Assembly: GCA_021154515.1 (NCBI GenBank)
Contig: JAJKIL010000247.1
Location: forward strand, 1-8,387
Length of the DNA: 8,387 bases
Direction: 5' to 3'
From: Niastella sp.
GTDB lineage: Bacteria; Bacteroidota; Bacteroidia; Chitinophagales; Chitinophagaceae
The translations under genes were made by a program, and so were the position numbers. Of the stretch, positions 1 through 6,100 are shown one piece after another; the first letter of the stretch is position 1, and each line of letters starts with the position of its first letter. Under the pieces are notes generated by a model. The model did no database searches. It saw only the letters and a list, made by a program, of their open reading frames with translations, and had not been told where the DNA came from.

Positions 1-1166
1 ACTTTGTAGTGTATGATACAAAGCTGGGGCCGGTGAACATACGCAATAACATCTTTTCGCATGGGGGCGGTGGCAAAGCACTCTACATAGGCAACGTTGG
101 AAATTTCTACAGCGACTACAATATGCTGTACACCAGCGGCAGTACACTGATACAGGAAACCGGTAGTTCAAGCGCCAGTTATGCCACCTTGCAACAATGG
201 CGCAATGCGGCCCACCTGGATGTGAATTCAATTGTATATAAACCGGCCTACATCAGCGAAGCCGATCTGCACCCCGATGTTGCCAGCCCCGATGTATGGG
301 CTATGCAAGGCCGTGGGGTACAGATCGCGGAAGACAGTGTAGACATCGACAATAATAAACGGCCGGTTACTTTACAGGCCGGCGTACCCGATCTGGGCGC
401 CTATGAATTTTTGCCTACTGCAACGCCGCCTGCTTTGACTGCCACACCGGCAACACCGGCGCCAGGCACCACGCAGATCTTTATGTTTGGTACCGATACA
501 GTAACTAAAATAAGCTGGGCGCCGTCATCGAATGTACCTGCTACGGTTATTTTAAAAAGATACTCCGGCATAAAACCACCCGGTTTGCACCACGCTCAAC
601 ACGCCATGTACTTCTATACCGACGTGGATGTAACCGGCGCCGGACCCTTCAGCTATGGCATTCAGCAATTTTACATCGATTCCTGGCAGGGATATATTCC
701 ATCCCAGTCCCTTATCAAACTTGGGCGTACCAATAGGGCCGGCAAATGGCTGGTTGATAGTACCAGTATAGTAGATACTATTGCGAAAACCATATCGCAA
801 ACCGGTTTGGTTTGGCTGGATAAATTCACGGGACTTACCGAAGGCGACGCGCACCTGTTCACGGAGCCACCGTATATTACAATGTCCGACAGCAGCAGCC
901 AAAGCATGGGCAGGATCACAAACGGAAAAGCGCGTTCATCCGCCGCCGTATTCCCCGTACCATCGAGGGGCGTTGTTACCTTACAAATAACAGGAGCGGA
1001 GTTACTGCACACAAAAGCCGTTTTGGTAGATATGAAAGGTCACCAGCTAAAAACCATTCTCATTAATGATTACTATACGCCCATTAACCTGGGGAACCTG
1101 CCCAGTGGCATGTACCTGCTACAACTGGCCAATGGCAGCAATTTGAAAATTATGCAGCAGGAATAA
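1..1166 (+). CDS. 3' part of a secreted beta-helix protein with T9SS C-terminal sorting domain
   Basis: The reading frame is open from base 3 with no stop, so the gene begins left of the window. The GTG at base 9 is probably internal. Counting from that GTG, residues 1-135 look like the last coils of a parallel beta-helix (NIRNNIF, short Gly/Asn-rich turns). They end in DIDNNKRPVTLQAGVPDLGAYEF-type sequence (about 112-134), the usual close of such domains in Bacteroidota surface proteins. A Pro/Thr/Ala linker (about 135-155) leads to a beta-rich domain (about 156-295) that I do not recognise. Residues 313-385 form a type A T9SS sorting domain: VFPVPSRG, then VLVDMKGHQL, then INLGNLPSGMYLLQL, then a basic/polar tail. 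The family predicts export through the outer membrane and attachment at the surface. The first motif reads PVP rather than the common PNP. The substrate is unknown; polysaccharide binding or cleavage is typical for this fold. The sorting domain is clear; the N-terminal signal peptide is not in view. Confidence 0.85.
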   Translation, partial: FVVYDTKLGPVNIRNNIFSHGGGGKALYIGNVGNFYSDYNMLYTSGSTLIQETGSSSASYATLQQWRNAAHLDVNSIVYKPAYISEADLHPDVASPDVWAMQGRGVQIAEDSVDIDNNKRPVTLQAGVPDLGAYEFLPTATPPALTATPATPAPGTTQIFMFGTDTVTKISWAPSSNVPATVILKRYSGIKPPGLHHAQHAMYFYTDVDVTGAGPFSYGIQQFYIDSWQGYIPSQSLIKLGRTNRAGKWLVDSTSIVDTIAKTISQTGLVWLDKFTGLTEGDAHLFTEPPYITMSDSSSQSMGRITNGKARSSAAVFPVPSRGVVTLQITGAELLHTKAVLVDMKGHQLKTILINDYYTPINLGNLPSGMYLLQLANGSNLKIMQQE

Positions 1167-1262
1167 ACATTTTACTTCATGGTGTGCAATTACGCCATTT
1201 CCGCTGATACGATGATCGCGGGTGACTGGCCACCAAAATGAAGCCGGGTGTTCTGACATTTG

Positions 1263-1296
1263 AAGCCTTGTAAATGAAAATTTACGAGGCTTTTTT
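1263..1296 (+). terminator. Rho-independent terminator upstream of bluB
   Basis: Arms AAGCCTTGTAAAT (1263-1275) and ATTTACGAGGCTT (1280-1292) pair over 13 positions with one G-U wobble. They enclose a GAAA tetraloop and are followed by six T residues (1291-1296). It lies about 100 bases after the secreted-protein stop and 79 bases before bluB. It most likely ends the upstream transcript; it could also act inside a bluB leader if transcription starts further left. Confidence 0.8.
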
Positions 1297-1374
1297 GTTG
1301 GTATACTGCAATCAGGCTTTCCCTGGAAATCGTGTAGCCCATTAAGTGGATTGTTGGTATTTTAGCAGCCTTAT

Positions 1375-2028
1375 ATGCATCCACTAAACGGCAAACTGTT
1401 TACAGCCAAAGAAGTAGCTGTATTACACGACATTATTTGTAACCGGCGCGACGTACGCGGCAATCGTTTTCTCGACAGTCCGGTAGAAGACAATGTATTG
1501 CAAAAGTTGCTGGACGCCGCTTTCCATGCGCCTTCCGTCGGTTTTTCTCAACCCTGGGAGTTTGTTTTAATAAAAGACCCCTGGGTTAAACAACAGGTAA
1601 AGGAAAGTTTCATCATAGAAAATGAAAAAGCAGTACCTGTCTTTGATAAGGATAAACAATCGACTTATATCCGCATGAAGCTGGAGGGCATTATAGAAGC
1701 GCCTCTCAATATCGCCGTTTTTTATAAACCCTCTTCCGGCCCGGTACTGGGGCAAACCTCCATGGAAGAAGCTGGATTGTACAGTGTGGTTTGCGCCATT
1801 CAAAACATGTGGTTGATGGCTCGGGCGTTGAACCTGGGCGTCGGATGGGTGAGCATACTGGATGCCGAAAAGGTGAAACGCATTGTAAATGCTCCGGAAC
1901 ATAACAAACTCGTAGCCTACCTGTGTGTAGGGTATACTGATGGTTTTTATACTCAACCGGAACTCGAGTTGTTGCAGTGGGAGAAACGGAAAGCAGCGGA
2001 GGCAACTGTTTTCTATGATAGCTATTAG
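1375..2028 (+). CDS. bluB: 5,6-dimethylbenzimidazole synthase BluB
   Basis: This nitroreductase-fold enzyme fragments reduced FMN with oxygen to make 5,6-dimethylbenzimidazole, the lower axial ligand of cobalamin, in the cytoplasm. The 217-residue length is normal for the family. BluB-specific signatures are present in order: RRDVRG (24-29), APSVGFSQPWEF (52-63), LKLEGI-type MKLEGIIEAPL (101-111), VLGQT (124-128), LYSVVCAIQNMWLMARALNLGVGWVSIL (135-162) and PELELLQWEKR (195-205). The Asp (D26) and Ser (S160) that match the functionally important D32 and S167 of Sinorhizobium meliloti BluB are kept. The RRDVRG, SVGFxQPW and GWVSI motifs together separate it from ordinary nitroreductases. The usual VTCD segment reads VFYKP here. 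The start ATG at 1375 gives the expected short N-terminus. No other cobalamin genes are in view, so it stands alone, with terminator-like structures on both sides. Confidence 0.93.
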   Translation: MHPLNGKLFTAKEVAVLHDIICNRRDVRGNRFLDSPVEDNVLQKLLDAAFHAPSVGFSQPWEFVLIKDPWVKQQVKESFIIENEKAVPVFDKDKQSTYIRMKLEGIIEAPLNIAVFYKPSSGPVLGQTSMEEAGLYSVVCAIQNMWLMARALNLGVGWVSILDAEKVKRIVNAPEHNKLVAYLCVGYTDGFYTQPELELLQWEKRKAAEATVFYDSY

Positions 2029-2036
2029 AATAAGCC

Positions 2037-2054
2037 AGAAGGATGAATCCTTCT
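2037..2054 (+). terminator. Hairpin just after bluB, weak terminator candidate
   Basis: AGAAGGA (2037-2043) and TCCTTCT (2048-2054) are perfectly complementary around the loop TGAA, starting 8 bases after the bluB stop. Only two T residues follow, so this may be an mRNA-end stabilising hairpin rather than an efficient terminator. Confidence 0.4.
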
Positions 2055-2164
2055 TAGCAAGGACCATCCTGATAATCGATTTTGCAACCGAAGTTTAAAG
2101 ACATTGTATCATTTCTCCCCCCTTTTTGAATGATTTGCACCCCATGTTTCGCAGTAAACGGTTG

Positions 2165-2172
2165 TAACTTTC
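2165..2172 (+). promoter_or_regulatory. Possible Bacteroidota -7 box for the rteC-like leader
   Basis: TAACTTTC matches the Bacteroidota -7 consensus TAnnTTTG at all positions but the last. Transcription would start about 2178-2181, right at the first tiny leader ORF. No TTTG sits at the usual -33 distance (the nearest TTTG, at 2134-2137, is too far upstream), so this is a weak call. Confidence 0.25.
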
Positions 2173-2188
2173 CTTACAGAATGTCAGA

Positions 2189-2248
2189 ATGAAGATCCCG
2201 ATACTATTGAAAAAATCATTTTTCAATTTTGTTAACGATTGCATATGA
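2189..2248 (+). CDS. Putative 19-residue leader peptide overlapping the rteC-like start
   Basis: ATG at 2189 opens a 19-codon frame, MKIPILLKKSFFNFVNDCI. Its TGA stop (2246-2248) overlaps the ATG of the rteC-like gene in the arrangement ATGA. Immediately before it, ATG TCA GAA TGA (2181-2192) is a 3-codon ORF whose own TGA overlaps this ATG, again as ATGA. The peptide has no domain and resembles no known protein to me. Its position suggests a cis-acting leader that couples ribosome arrival to the downstream start. It contains a hairpin (2207-2226). Such short frames can arise by chance in A/T-rich DNA; the double ATGA overlap is what makes it worth listing. Confidence 0.4.
   Translation: MKIPILLKKSFFNFVNDCI
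2207..2226 (+). promoter_or_regulatory. Leader hairpin in front of the rteC-like gene
   Basis: TTGAAAAA (2207-2214) and TTTTTCAA (2219-2226) are perfectly complementary around ATCA. The 3' arm could alternatively pair through TTTTTCA (2219-2225) with TGAAAAA (2246-2252), which covers the rteC-like start codon. The two pairings exclude each other. The stem is A/T-rich and thus weak; a regulatory role is inferred from position only. Confidence 0.4.
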
Positions 2249-2261
2249 AAAAATCATTTTT
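2208..2261 (+). repeat. 16-base perfect direct repeat spanning the rteC-like start codon
   Basis: TGAAAAAATCATTTTT occurs at 2208-2223 and again at 2246-2261, a spacing of 38 bases. The second copy includes the TG of the start codon and codons 2-6 (KKSFL). The first copy lies inside the 19-codon leader frame, where it also encodes KKSF, because both copies happen to be read in phase with a Lys-Lys-Ser-Phe register of their own ORF. A local duplication of the gene start is one simple explanation. Confidence 0.75.
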
Positions 2262-2820
2262 ATTACAACAATGCCAGCTGGCTTATAAAAGAATTCAGCT
2301 GGAAATTCAAAGTCATGAATCTCAATCGCCTGATGAAATGAAATGGATAGAGTGGGGATTTGCTGCTACCATGCAGGCATGGTTAAACATTGAAAAGATA
2401 ACTCATGATTACCAATTCATGGATCAACAAGAAGAAGTTAGTTTTTATAAGAGCCAGAAACCACGCTTCACCGGATTGATTGATTATTTTACTTTACTCT
2501 ACAAATCGGTTTTATTTCAGCCGGAAGATTATACAAAAAGGGGAAACTATTGGAAAAGGGAATTGAATACCTGCCTTGAATGTATGTCCAAATTCAAAGA
2601 GGCCTGCCAGAACTATAAGCAGCAACAAGCCGGCACAGATATATATTTCCTGAAGCATAACAATCAGCAACCACTACTTTTCGGTAGCAATGTAAGTATT
2701 TTTGATTTTAATAGTACTTCGTATAGTTGCCTGCTTGGCAGGCTGGTTGCTTTGAAAAAATATAAAAAGTATATCCAGGAGAAGATCTATACTGAGATCC
2801 CTTTAAGGCAGGCTGGTTAA
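2245..2820 (+). CDS. RteC-family protein
   Basis: This 191-residue soluble protein matches the RteC family, named after the CTnDOT regulator that activates excision genes in Bacteroides conjugative transposons. Family-like landmarks are the segment EVSFYKSQKPRFTGLIDYF (64-82, compare the usual E-x-x-FFK-x-x-KP-x-x-x-x-LIYY), YWKRELNTCLECMSKF (102-117), DIYFLKHN (132-139), and a C-terminal DFNSTSYSCLLGRLVA...YIQEKI (154-181). It is mostly helical by appearance and has no membrane segment. It is shorter than RteC proteins I recall (about 230-280 residues). The ATG at 2245 is chosen over the TTG at 2239 because it gives a typical MKKSFLL start and overlaps the leader stop. No integrase, tet gene or conjugation gene is near, so a regulatory target is unknown. 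The gene is visibly richer in A and T than bluB or the desaturase. Family call fairly good; function inferred. Confidence 0.75.
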   Translation: MKKSFLLQQCQLAYKRIQLEIQSHESQSPDEMKWIEWGFAATMQAWLNIEKITHDYQFMDQQEEVSFYKSQKPRFTGLIDYFTLLYKSVLFQPEDYTKRGNYWKRELNTCLECMSKFKEACQNYKQQQAGTDIYFLKHNNQQPLLFGSNVSIFDFNSTSYSCLLGRLVALKKYKKYIQEKIYTEIPLRQAG

Positions 2821-2850
2821 GCAGACAGACTATTACAGGAGGCCAAATAC

Positions 2851-2894
2851 CAAACAAAAAAAGGTCCCGATCCGTCGGGGCCTTTTTTTGTTTG
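2851..2894. terminator. Symmetric bidirectional terminator after the rteC-like gene
   Basis: Arms at 2851-2870 and 2875-2894 pair over 20 positions with a single wobble around the loop TCCG. The GC core (GGTCCCGA/TCGGGGCC) is flanked by A7 on the left and T7 on the right, so it can work in either direction. It separates the rteC-like gene from the TMEM175 gene. Confidence 0.9.
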
Positions 2895-2897
2895 AAT

Positions 2898-2905
2898 TAA
2901 ATTTG
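2898..2905 (+). promoter_or_regulatory. Candidate -7 box for the TMEM175 gene
   Basis: TAAATTTG is a perfect match to the Bacteroidota TAnnTTTG box. It would start transcription near 2911 and leave a leader of about 50 bases. The expected -33 TTTG is missing because that distance falls in the GC core of the terminator; TTTG copies at 2887-2894 are too close. Confidence 0.4.
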
Positions 2906-2964
2906 GCGCAGAATAGAATTATCCGATTTTGTTTAGCTTTCCTGAACCAACATTAAATTTTATA

Positions 2965-3570
2965 ATGAAAAAAGCAAGATTAGAAGCATTTAGCGATGGT
3001 GTACTGGCCATTATTATTACAATTATGGTGCTGGAAATAAAAGTGCCCCACGGCGAACAGTTTTCTGATCTGAAAGGGCTTATTCCCATTTTTCTGAGCT
3101 ATTTATTAAGTTTTCTTTACATTGGTATCTACTGGAATAATCATCATCATATGGTGTCTACCGTTCACCTGGTTACCGGCAACATACTCTGGGCAAATTT
3201 GCACCTCCTGTTTTGGTTGTCATTGATACCCTTTGCAACCGGGTGGATAGGCGAAAACCATTTTTCTGCTGCTCCTATGTCCCTGTATGGCTTTATTCTC
3301 CTGATGGCGGGCCTGGCCTATTACATTTTACAAAGCCTGATCATTAAGACGGAAGGCAAGGATTCCCTGCTAAAAAAAGCTATTGGTAAAGATCTAAAAG
3401 GTAAGATCTCGCCTTTCCTGTATTTAGCAGCCATTGCCTTATCCTGGGTGAATTCTCTTATTGCAGGTTTAATTTACCTTATAGCTGCTTTAATATGGCT
3501 TATACCTGACAAACGCATTGAAAGAGCCCTCCGCCAAAATAAAGAAGCCGCTACTACAAACGATCTTTAA
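2965..3570 (+). CDS. TMEM175-family (DUF1211) potassium channel
   Basis: This 201-residue integral membrane protein belongs to the TMEM175 family, whose bacterial members form tetrameric K+-permeable channels with one six-helix repeat per subunit. The family signature R-x-x-x-FSD in the first helix is clear: MKKARLEAFSDGVLAIIITIMVLE (R5, F9, S10, D11). Six hydrophobic segments lie near 11-27, 38-57, 71-93, 104-127, 148-163 and 164-181. The YWNNHHHM loop (56-63) and the basic tail from about 183 are also usual. I start at ATG 2965 because family members begin with this MKKxRLEAFSDG sequence; the longer frame from TTG 2929 adds 12 unlikely residues. The gene stands alone and converges on the minus-strand SGNH gene, 13 bases away, with no terminator between. 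Physiological role in this organism is not shown by the sequence. Confidence 0.9.
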   Translation: MKKARLEAFSDGVLAIIITIMVLEIKVPHGEQFSDLKGLIPIFLSYLLSFLYIGIYWNNHHHMVSTVHLVTGNILWANLHLLFWLSLIPFATGWIGENHFSAAPMSLYGFILLMAGLAYYILQSLIIKTEGKDSLLKKAIGKDLKGKISPFLYLAAIALSWVNSLIAGLIYLIAALIWLIPDKRIERALRQNKEAATTNDL

Positions 3571-3583
3571 AGTGGTGAACAAG

Positions 3584-4597
3584 CTACCTACTCAACCGGT
3601 CTCTCACTTCCGCCGAAATCCAGGTGGTACCCTTGTTGTTTACGTGCAGTGGGTCGCCGAACATAGTATTCGGCAACCAAACATCGGTTTGCAAAACACA
3701 TAACCGGGGATACTTTTTTTGCAGCCCTTCCAGAAACTGATCTATAGTAGATTCATACACCGATTTGTTATAGGAATTAAAGGAAGCCCGGTTCATGGGC
3801 GGATCAATTAAATATACAGCTATATCATGTTCAGCAGCCAACTGCATGATCTGGTCAAGATAATGCTGATTGATCTGTCCTGGCTCAAACCGAAGATTGG
3901 CATTTATATTGTTCGTGTTATTAGAATCAGCAACGCCAAAGTTTGTATAGCCACGATATTCGCTCAATTGCGTAATAACTTTTTGTTTTGCAATACCGGC
4001 CTCCGATTGAGAAAAACAGAAACTATGTAAACCATCAAAAAACGTCTCCCGGTAAGAAAACGGAGCATGCAGATATTTTAATTTCCTGATAAATTGATCG
4101 TATCTGAGGGTAGCATGGCCTGCGGCCCGGTTATGAAAAAGATAGTTATATTTTCTTTCTAATTGTTCCAGTTCTTTCAGCTCGCTATAATTAATAAACT
4201 GGAAAGGAATGGTCCTGAGATTAAACCAACGGGAGTATTCGCTGATATAACTCATTCCATAAACCATTACTAAAGTATCCACTTTATTATACTGCAGATA
4301 TCTCTTCAATGTAATATAGCCTTCAAAAAGATCGCTCCCCGGTATGGATAAATTGATCCATTTTCCCCCCAGCTGGCGAGGATTGATACTTGCATTTCCC
4401 CGCGAATCGCCGATGATAATATTTGTGAACCCGGTTTTCTTATTGATCTGGCCATATTGATACTGGCATTGAAAATAATCCACAGCATTTCCCAAAAAGA
4501 ATTCAGGCTTTTGGGAAATGAACAGGTAAATAAGAGTACCTGATAATAGTACCGTTACCAGCAGGTACAGGATAGTCTTTGTTAAAAATTGCTTCAT
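3584..4597 (-). CDS. Membrane-anchored SGNH-hydrolase-like protein, partner of the MBOAT acyltransferase
   Basis: This 337-residue protein has an N-terminal membrane anchor (about 7-27) and a periplasmic domain of the SGNH/GDSL type, resembling the AlgX/AlgJ/DltD partners of MBOAT proteins. Block I is IIIGDSRGNAS with the nucleophile Ser at 65. Block II may be NLSIPGSDL (82-90). The C-terminal catalytic Asp-His pair appears as GDPLHVNNKGT (D315, H318). In such pairs the partner receives or transfers the acyl group exported by the MBOAT protein onto an extracellular glycan. The start lies 3 bases after the MBOAT stop on the same strand, a tight operon. The MKQFLTKTILYLLVTV start is typical of a signal anchor. 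The acceptor (exopolysaccharide, peptidoglycan or teichoic-like polymer) cannot be read from sequence. Overall similarity outside the catalytic blocks is low, so the exact subfamily is uncertain. Confidence 0.82.
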   Translation of the reverse strand: MKQFLTKTILYLLVTVLLSGTLIYLFISQKPEFFLGNAVDYFQCQYQYGQINKKTGFTNIIIGDSRGNASINPRQLGGKWINLSIPGSDLFEGYITLKRYLQYNKVDTLVMVYGMSYISEYSRWFNLRTIPFQFINYSELKELEQLERKYNYLFHNRAAGHATLRYDQFIRKLKYLHAPFSYRETFFDGLHSFCFSQSEAGIAKQKVITQLSEYRGYTNFGVADSNNTNNINANLRFEPGQINQHYLDQIMQLAAEHDIAVYLIDPPMNRASFNSYNKSVYESTIDQFLEGLQKKYPRLCVLQTDVWLPNTMFGDPLHVNNKGTTWISAEVRDRLSR

Positions 4598-4600
4598 TTC

Positions 4601-6022
4601 CTAAAACTGAAAATAAATAAAATTGGTTTGCTTCCCAAAGTAGAACAGCACCAGCAACGCCAGTACAATATATACAACTGGTTTAATTCGCTGAGGAACC
4701 TGTAAGCTACGCTCATCTCTGCGCAACCACCAGTCGCAGGCTATTAAGGGAATAACATAACAGCATACGTTCCCGAACATTAAAAGATCTTTCGGTTGCT
4801 TAAAATTAGTAATGGAACATTTCAAATACCCGATGGCCTCCTTCATATCAGCGGCGCGAAAGAACACCCAGGCAAATGTCACAAAAGCAAAAGTGACCGT
4901 CATTTGCGAAAGTTCCTTTACCGAAGGCAGCCTGCGTTCCCGGGCAACAACATCCGTTGCATATTTTCGGTTCCGGTTTAACAGCAGCAATGGCAAAAAT
5001 CCACAGGCATGAATACCACCCCATGCAATATATTTCCAATTGGCCCCATGCCAGAAACCGCTCACCAGGAAAATGATAAACGTATTTCTCACAGCCTTTA
5101 ATTTTCCCTGTTTGGAACCTCCCAGCGGAATGTATAAATAATCCCTGAACCACGATGACAAGGAGATATGCCAGCGGCGCCAGAACTCGGCAATATCACG
5201 TGAAAAATAGGGGAACCCGAAATTAGTTAACAATTCAAACCCAAACAGCTTTGCGGTACCTAAAGCGATGTCAGTATATCCGCTAAAGTCGCCATAGATC
5301 TGAAAGGAAAAAGCAATAGCCCCTACCATGAGTGAGGTAGCATGCTGATCATGATAATGGGTAAATAGGTTGTCTACAATAATCGCCAGACTGTCTGCCA
5401 CCACCACTTTTTTAAACAGGCCCCATAATATCAGTCTACAACCTTCTGCAGCCTGCGTATAATTAAAAAACCTTTTTTTCCGGATCTGGGGCAGCAGGTG
5501 ACTGGCCCTTTCAATAGGGCCGGCTACCAATAATGGGAAAAATGATACAAAGACAGCATAATCAATAAAGTTCCTTACAGGCTTTTGCTTCTCACGGTAT
5601 ATATCGAACACATACGACATACCATGAAAGGTATAAAAGGAAATGCCTATAGGTATGGCAACCTGCAATAAAACTACATTTGAATGTAAACCCAGTAAGG
5701 CAAGCGCCTGTTGAAATTGTAACGCAAAAAAATTATAGTATTTGAACACTCCCAGAATGCCAAGATTATTCAAAACACTCAACCATAAAAAAAGCCTGGC
5801 TTTTTTCCTGTTTTGTAATGCCACGCCAAAACCATACAGGTAATCGAGGAAAGTGCTAATGACCAGCAGGACCATGAATTTCCAGCTCCACCAGCCATAA
5901 AAGAAATAACTGGCTATCAAAATCAATACATTCTGCCAGTGCAGTGACCTGCTAAACACAAACCAATACAGTATAAAAACAGACGGTAAGAACAATAAGA
6001 ATTCGACGGAATTAAATAACAC
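4601..6022 (-). CDS. MBOAT-family O-acyltransferase (AlgI/PatA type)
   Basis: This 473-residue polytopic inner-membrane protein belongs to the membrane-bound O-acyltransferase family and is close in layout to AlgI and PatA, which move acetyl groups from the cytoplasm for polysaccharide or peptidoglycan O-acetylation. Signatures in order are MLFNSVEFLLFLPSVFILYW at the N-terminus, ASYFFYGWW (37-45), VAIPIGISFYTFHGMSYVFDIYR (121-143), FFPLLVAGPIERA (161-173), FSFQIYGDFSGYTDIALGTA (238-257), FWRRWHISLSSWFRDYLYIPLGG (280-302), SGFWHGANW with the conserved membrane His (H325), TFAWVFFRA (382-390) and the C-terminal FIYFQF. Length is as expected. The start codon is GTG (6022-6020): there is no in-frame ATG between it and an upstream stop, and the family N-terminus begins exactly there. 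It is the first gene of a two-gene operon with the SGNH protein. Confidence 0.93.
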   Translation of the reverse strand: MLFNSVEFLLFLPSVFILYWFVFSRSLHWQNVLILIASYFFYGWWSWKFMVLLVISTFLDYLYGFGVALQNRKKARLFLWLSVLNNLGILGVFKYYNFFALQFQQALALLGLHSNVVLLQVAIPIGISFYTFHGMSYVFDIYREKQKPVRNFIDYAVFVSFFPLLVAGPIERASHLLPQIRKKRFFNYTQAAEGCRLILWGLFKKVVVADSLAIIVDNLFTHYHDQHATSLMVGAIAFSFQIYGDFSGYTDIALGTAKLFGFELLTNFGFPYFSRDIAEFWRRWHISLSSWFRDYLYIPLGGSKQGKLKAVRNTFIIFLVSGFWHGANWKYIAWGGIHACGFLPLLLLNRNRKYATDVVARERRLPSVKELSQMTVTFAFVTFAWVFFRAADMKEAIGYLKCSITNFKQPKDLLMFGNVCCYVIPLIACDWWLRRDERSLQVPQRIKPVVYIVLALLVLFYFGKQTNFIYFQF

Positions 6023-6069
6023 TACAAATGAAAGTTTTATTACAAATCAGGTCACCCCTTTTCATCATC

Positions 6070-6077
6070 CAAATGTA
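6070..6077 (-). promoter_or_regulatory. Candidate -7 box for the MBOAT-SGNH operon
   Basis: On the minus strand this reads TACATTTG, a perfect TAnnTTTG. It lies 48 bases upstream of the GTG start and would give a leader of about 40 bases. No clear TTTG is seen at the -33 position, which falls near the edge of the degenerate repeats. Confidence 0.45.
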
Positions 6078-6100
6078 CAGAAATTATGTCCGTGGGGTCC

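Noticed and set aside
552..1012. Two minus-strand frames inside the secreted-protein gene.
   Set aside because: They lie opposite a well-supported beta-helix/T9SS protein and have no domain features.
1242..1258. AGCCGGGTGTTCTGACA resembles the B12 box of cobalamin riboswitches, placed upstream of bluB and a terminator.
   Set aside because: At least five of 17 positions differ, including the conserved GACC core, and only about 75 bases of spacer precede it, with no recognisable P3-P6 core. A covariance search with the Rfam cobalamin model would decide; a significant hit would reverse this.
1190..1384. 64-codon minus-strand frame overlapping the terminator and the bluB start.
   Set aside because: It runs through a terminator hairpin and the divergent start region, has no family signature, and is better explained as a frame crossing a repeat-like spacer.
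1567..2067. Minus-strand frames of 166 and 99 codons opposite bluB.
   Set aside because: bluB on the plus strand carries all family motifs; the opposite frames read as shadow sequence.
1250..2190. TTCTGACATT near 1251-1260 and its reverse complement AATGTCAGAA near 2180-2189 flank bluB as a 10-base inverted repeat.
   Set aside because: Ten bases over a 900-base distance is not enough to suggest an element end, and no target duplication or transposase is present.
2737..2818. GGCAGGCTGGTT occurs twice, at 2737-2748 and 2807-2818, near the end of the rteC-like gene.
   Set aside because: Both copies lie in or at the end of coding sequence, are read in different contexts, and no third copy or structure accompanies them; chance is adequate.
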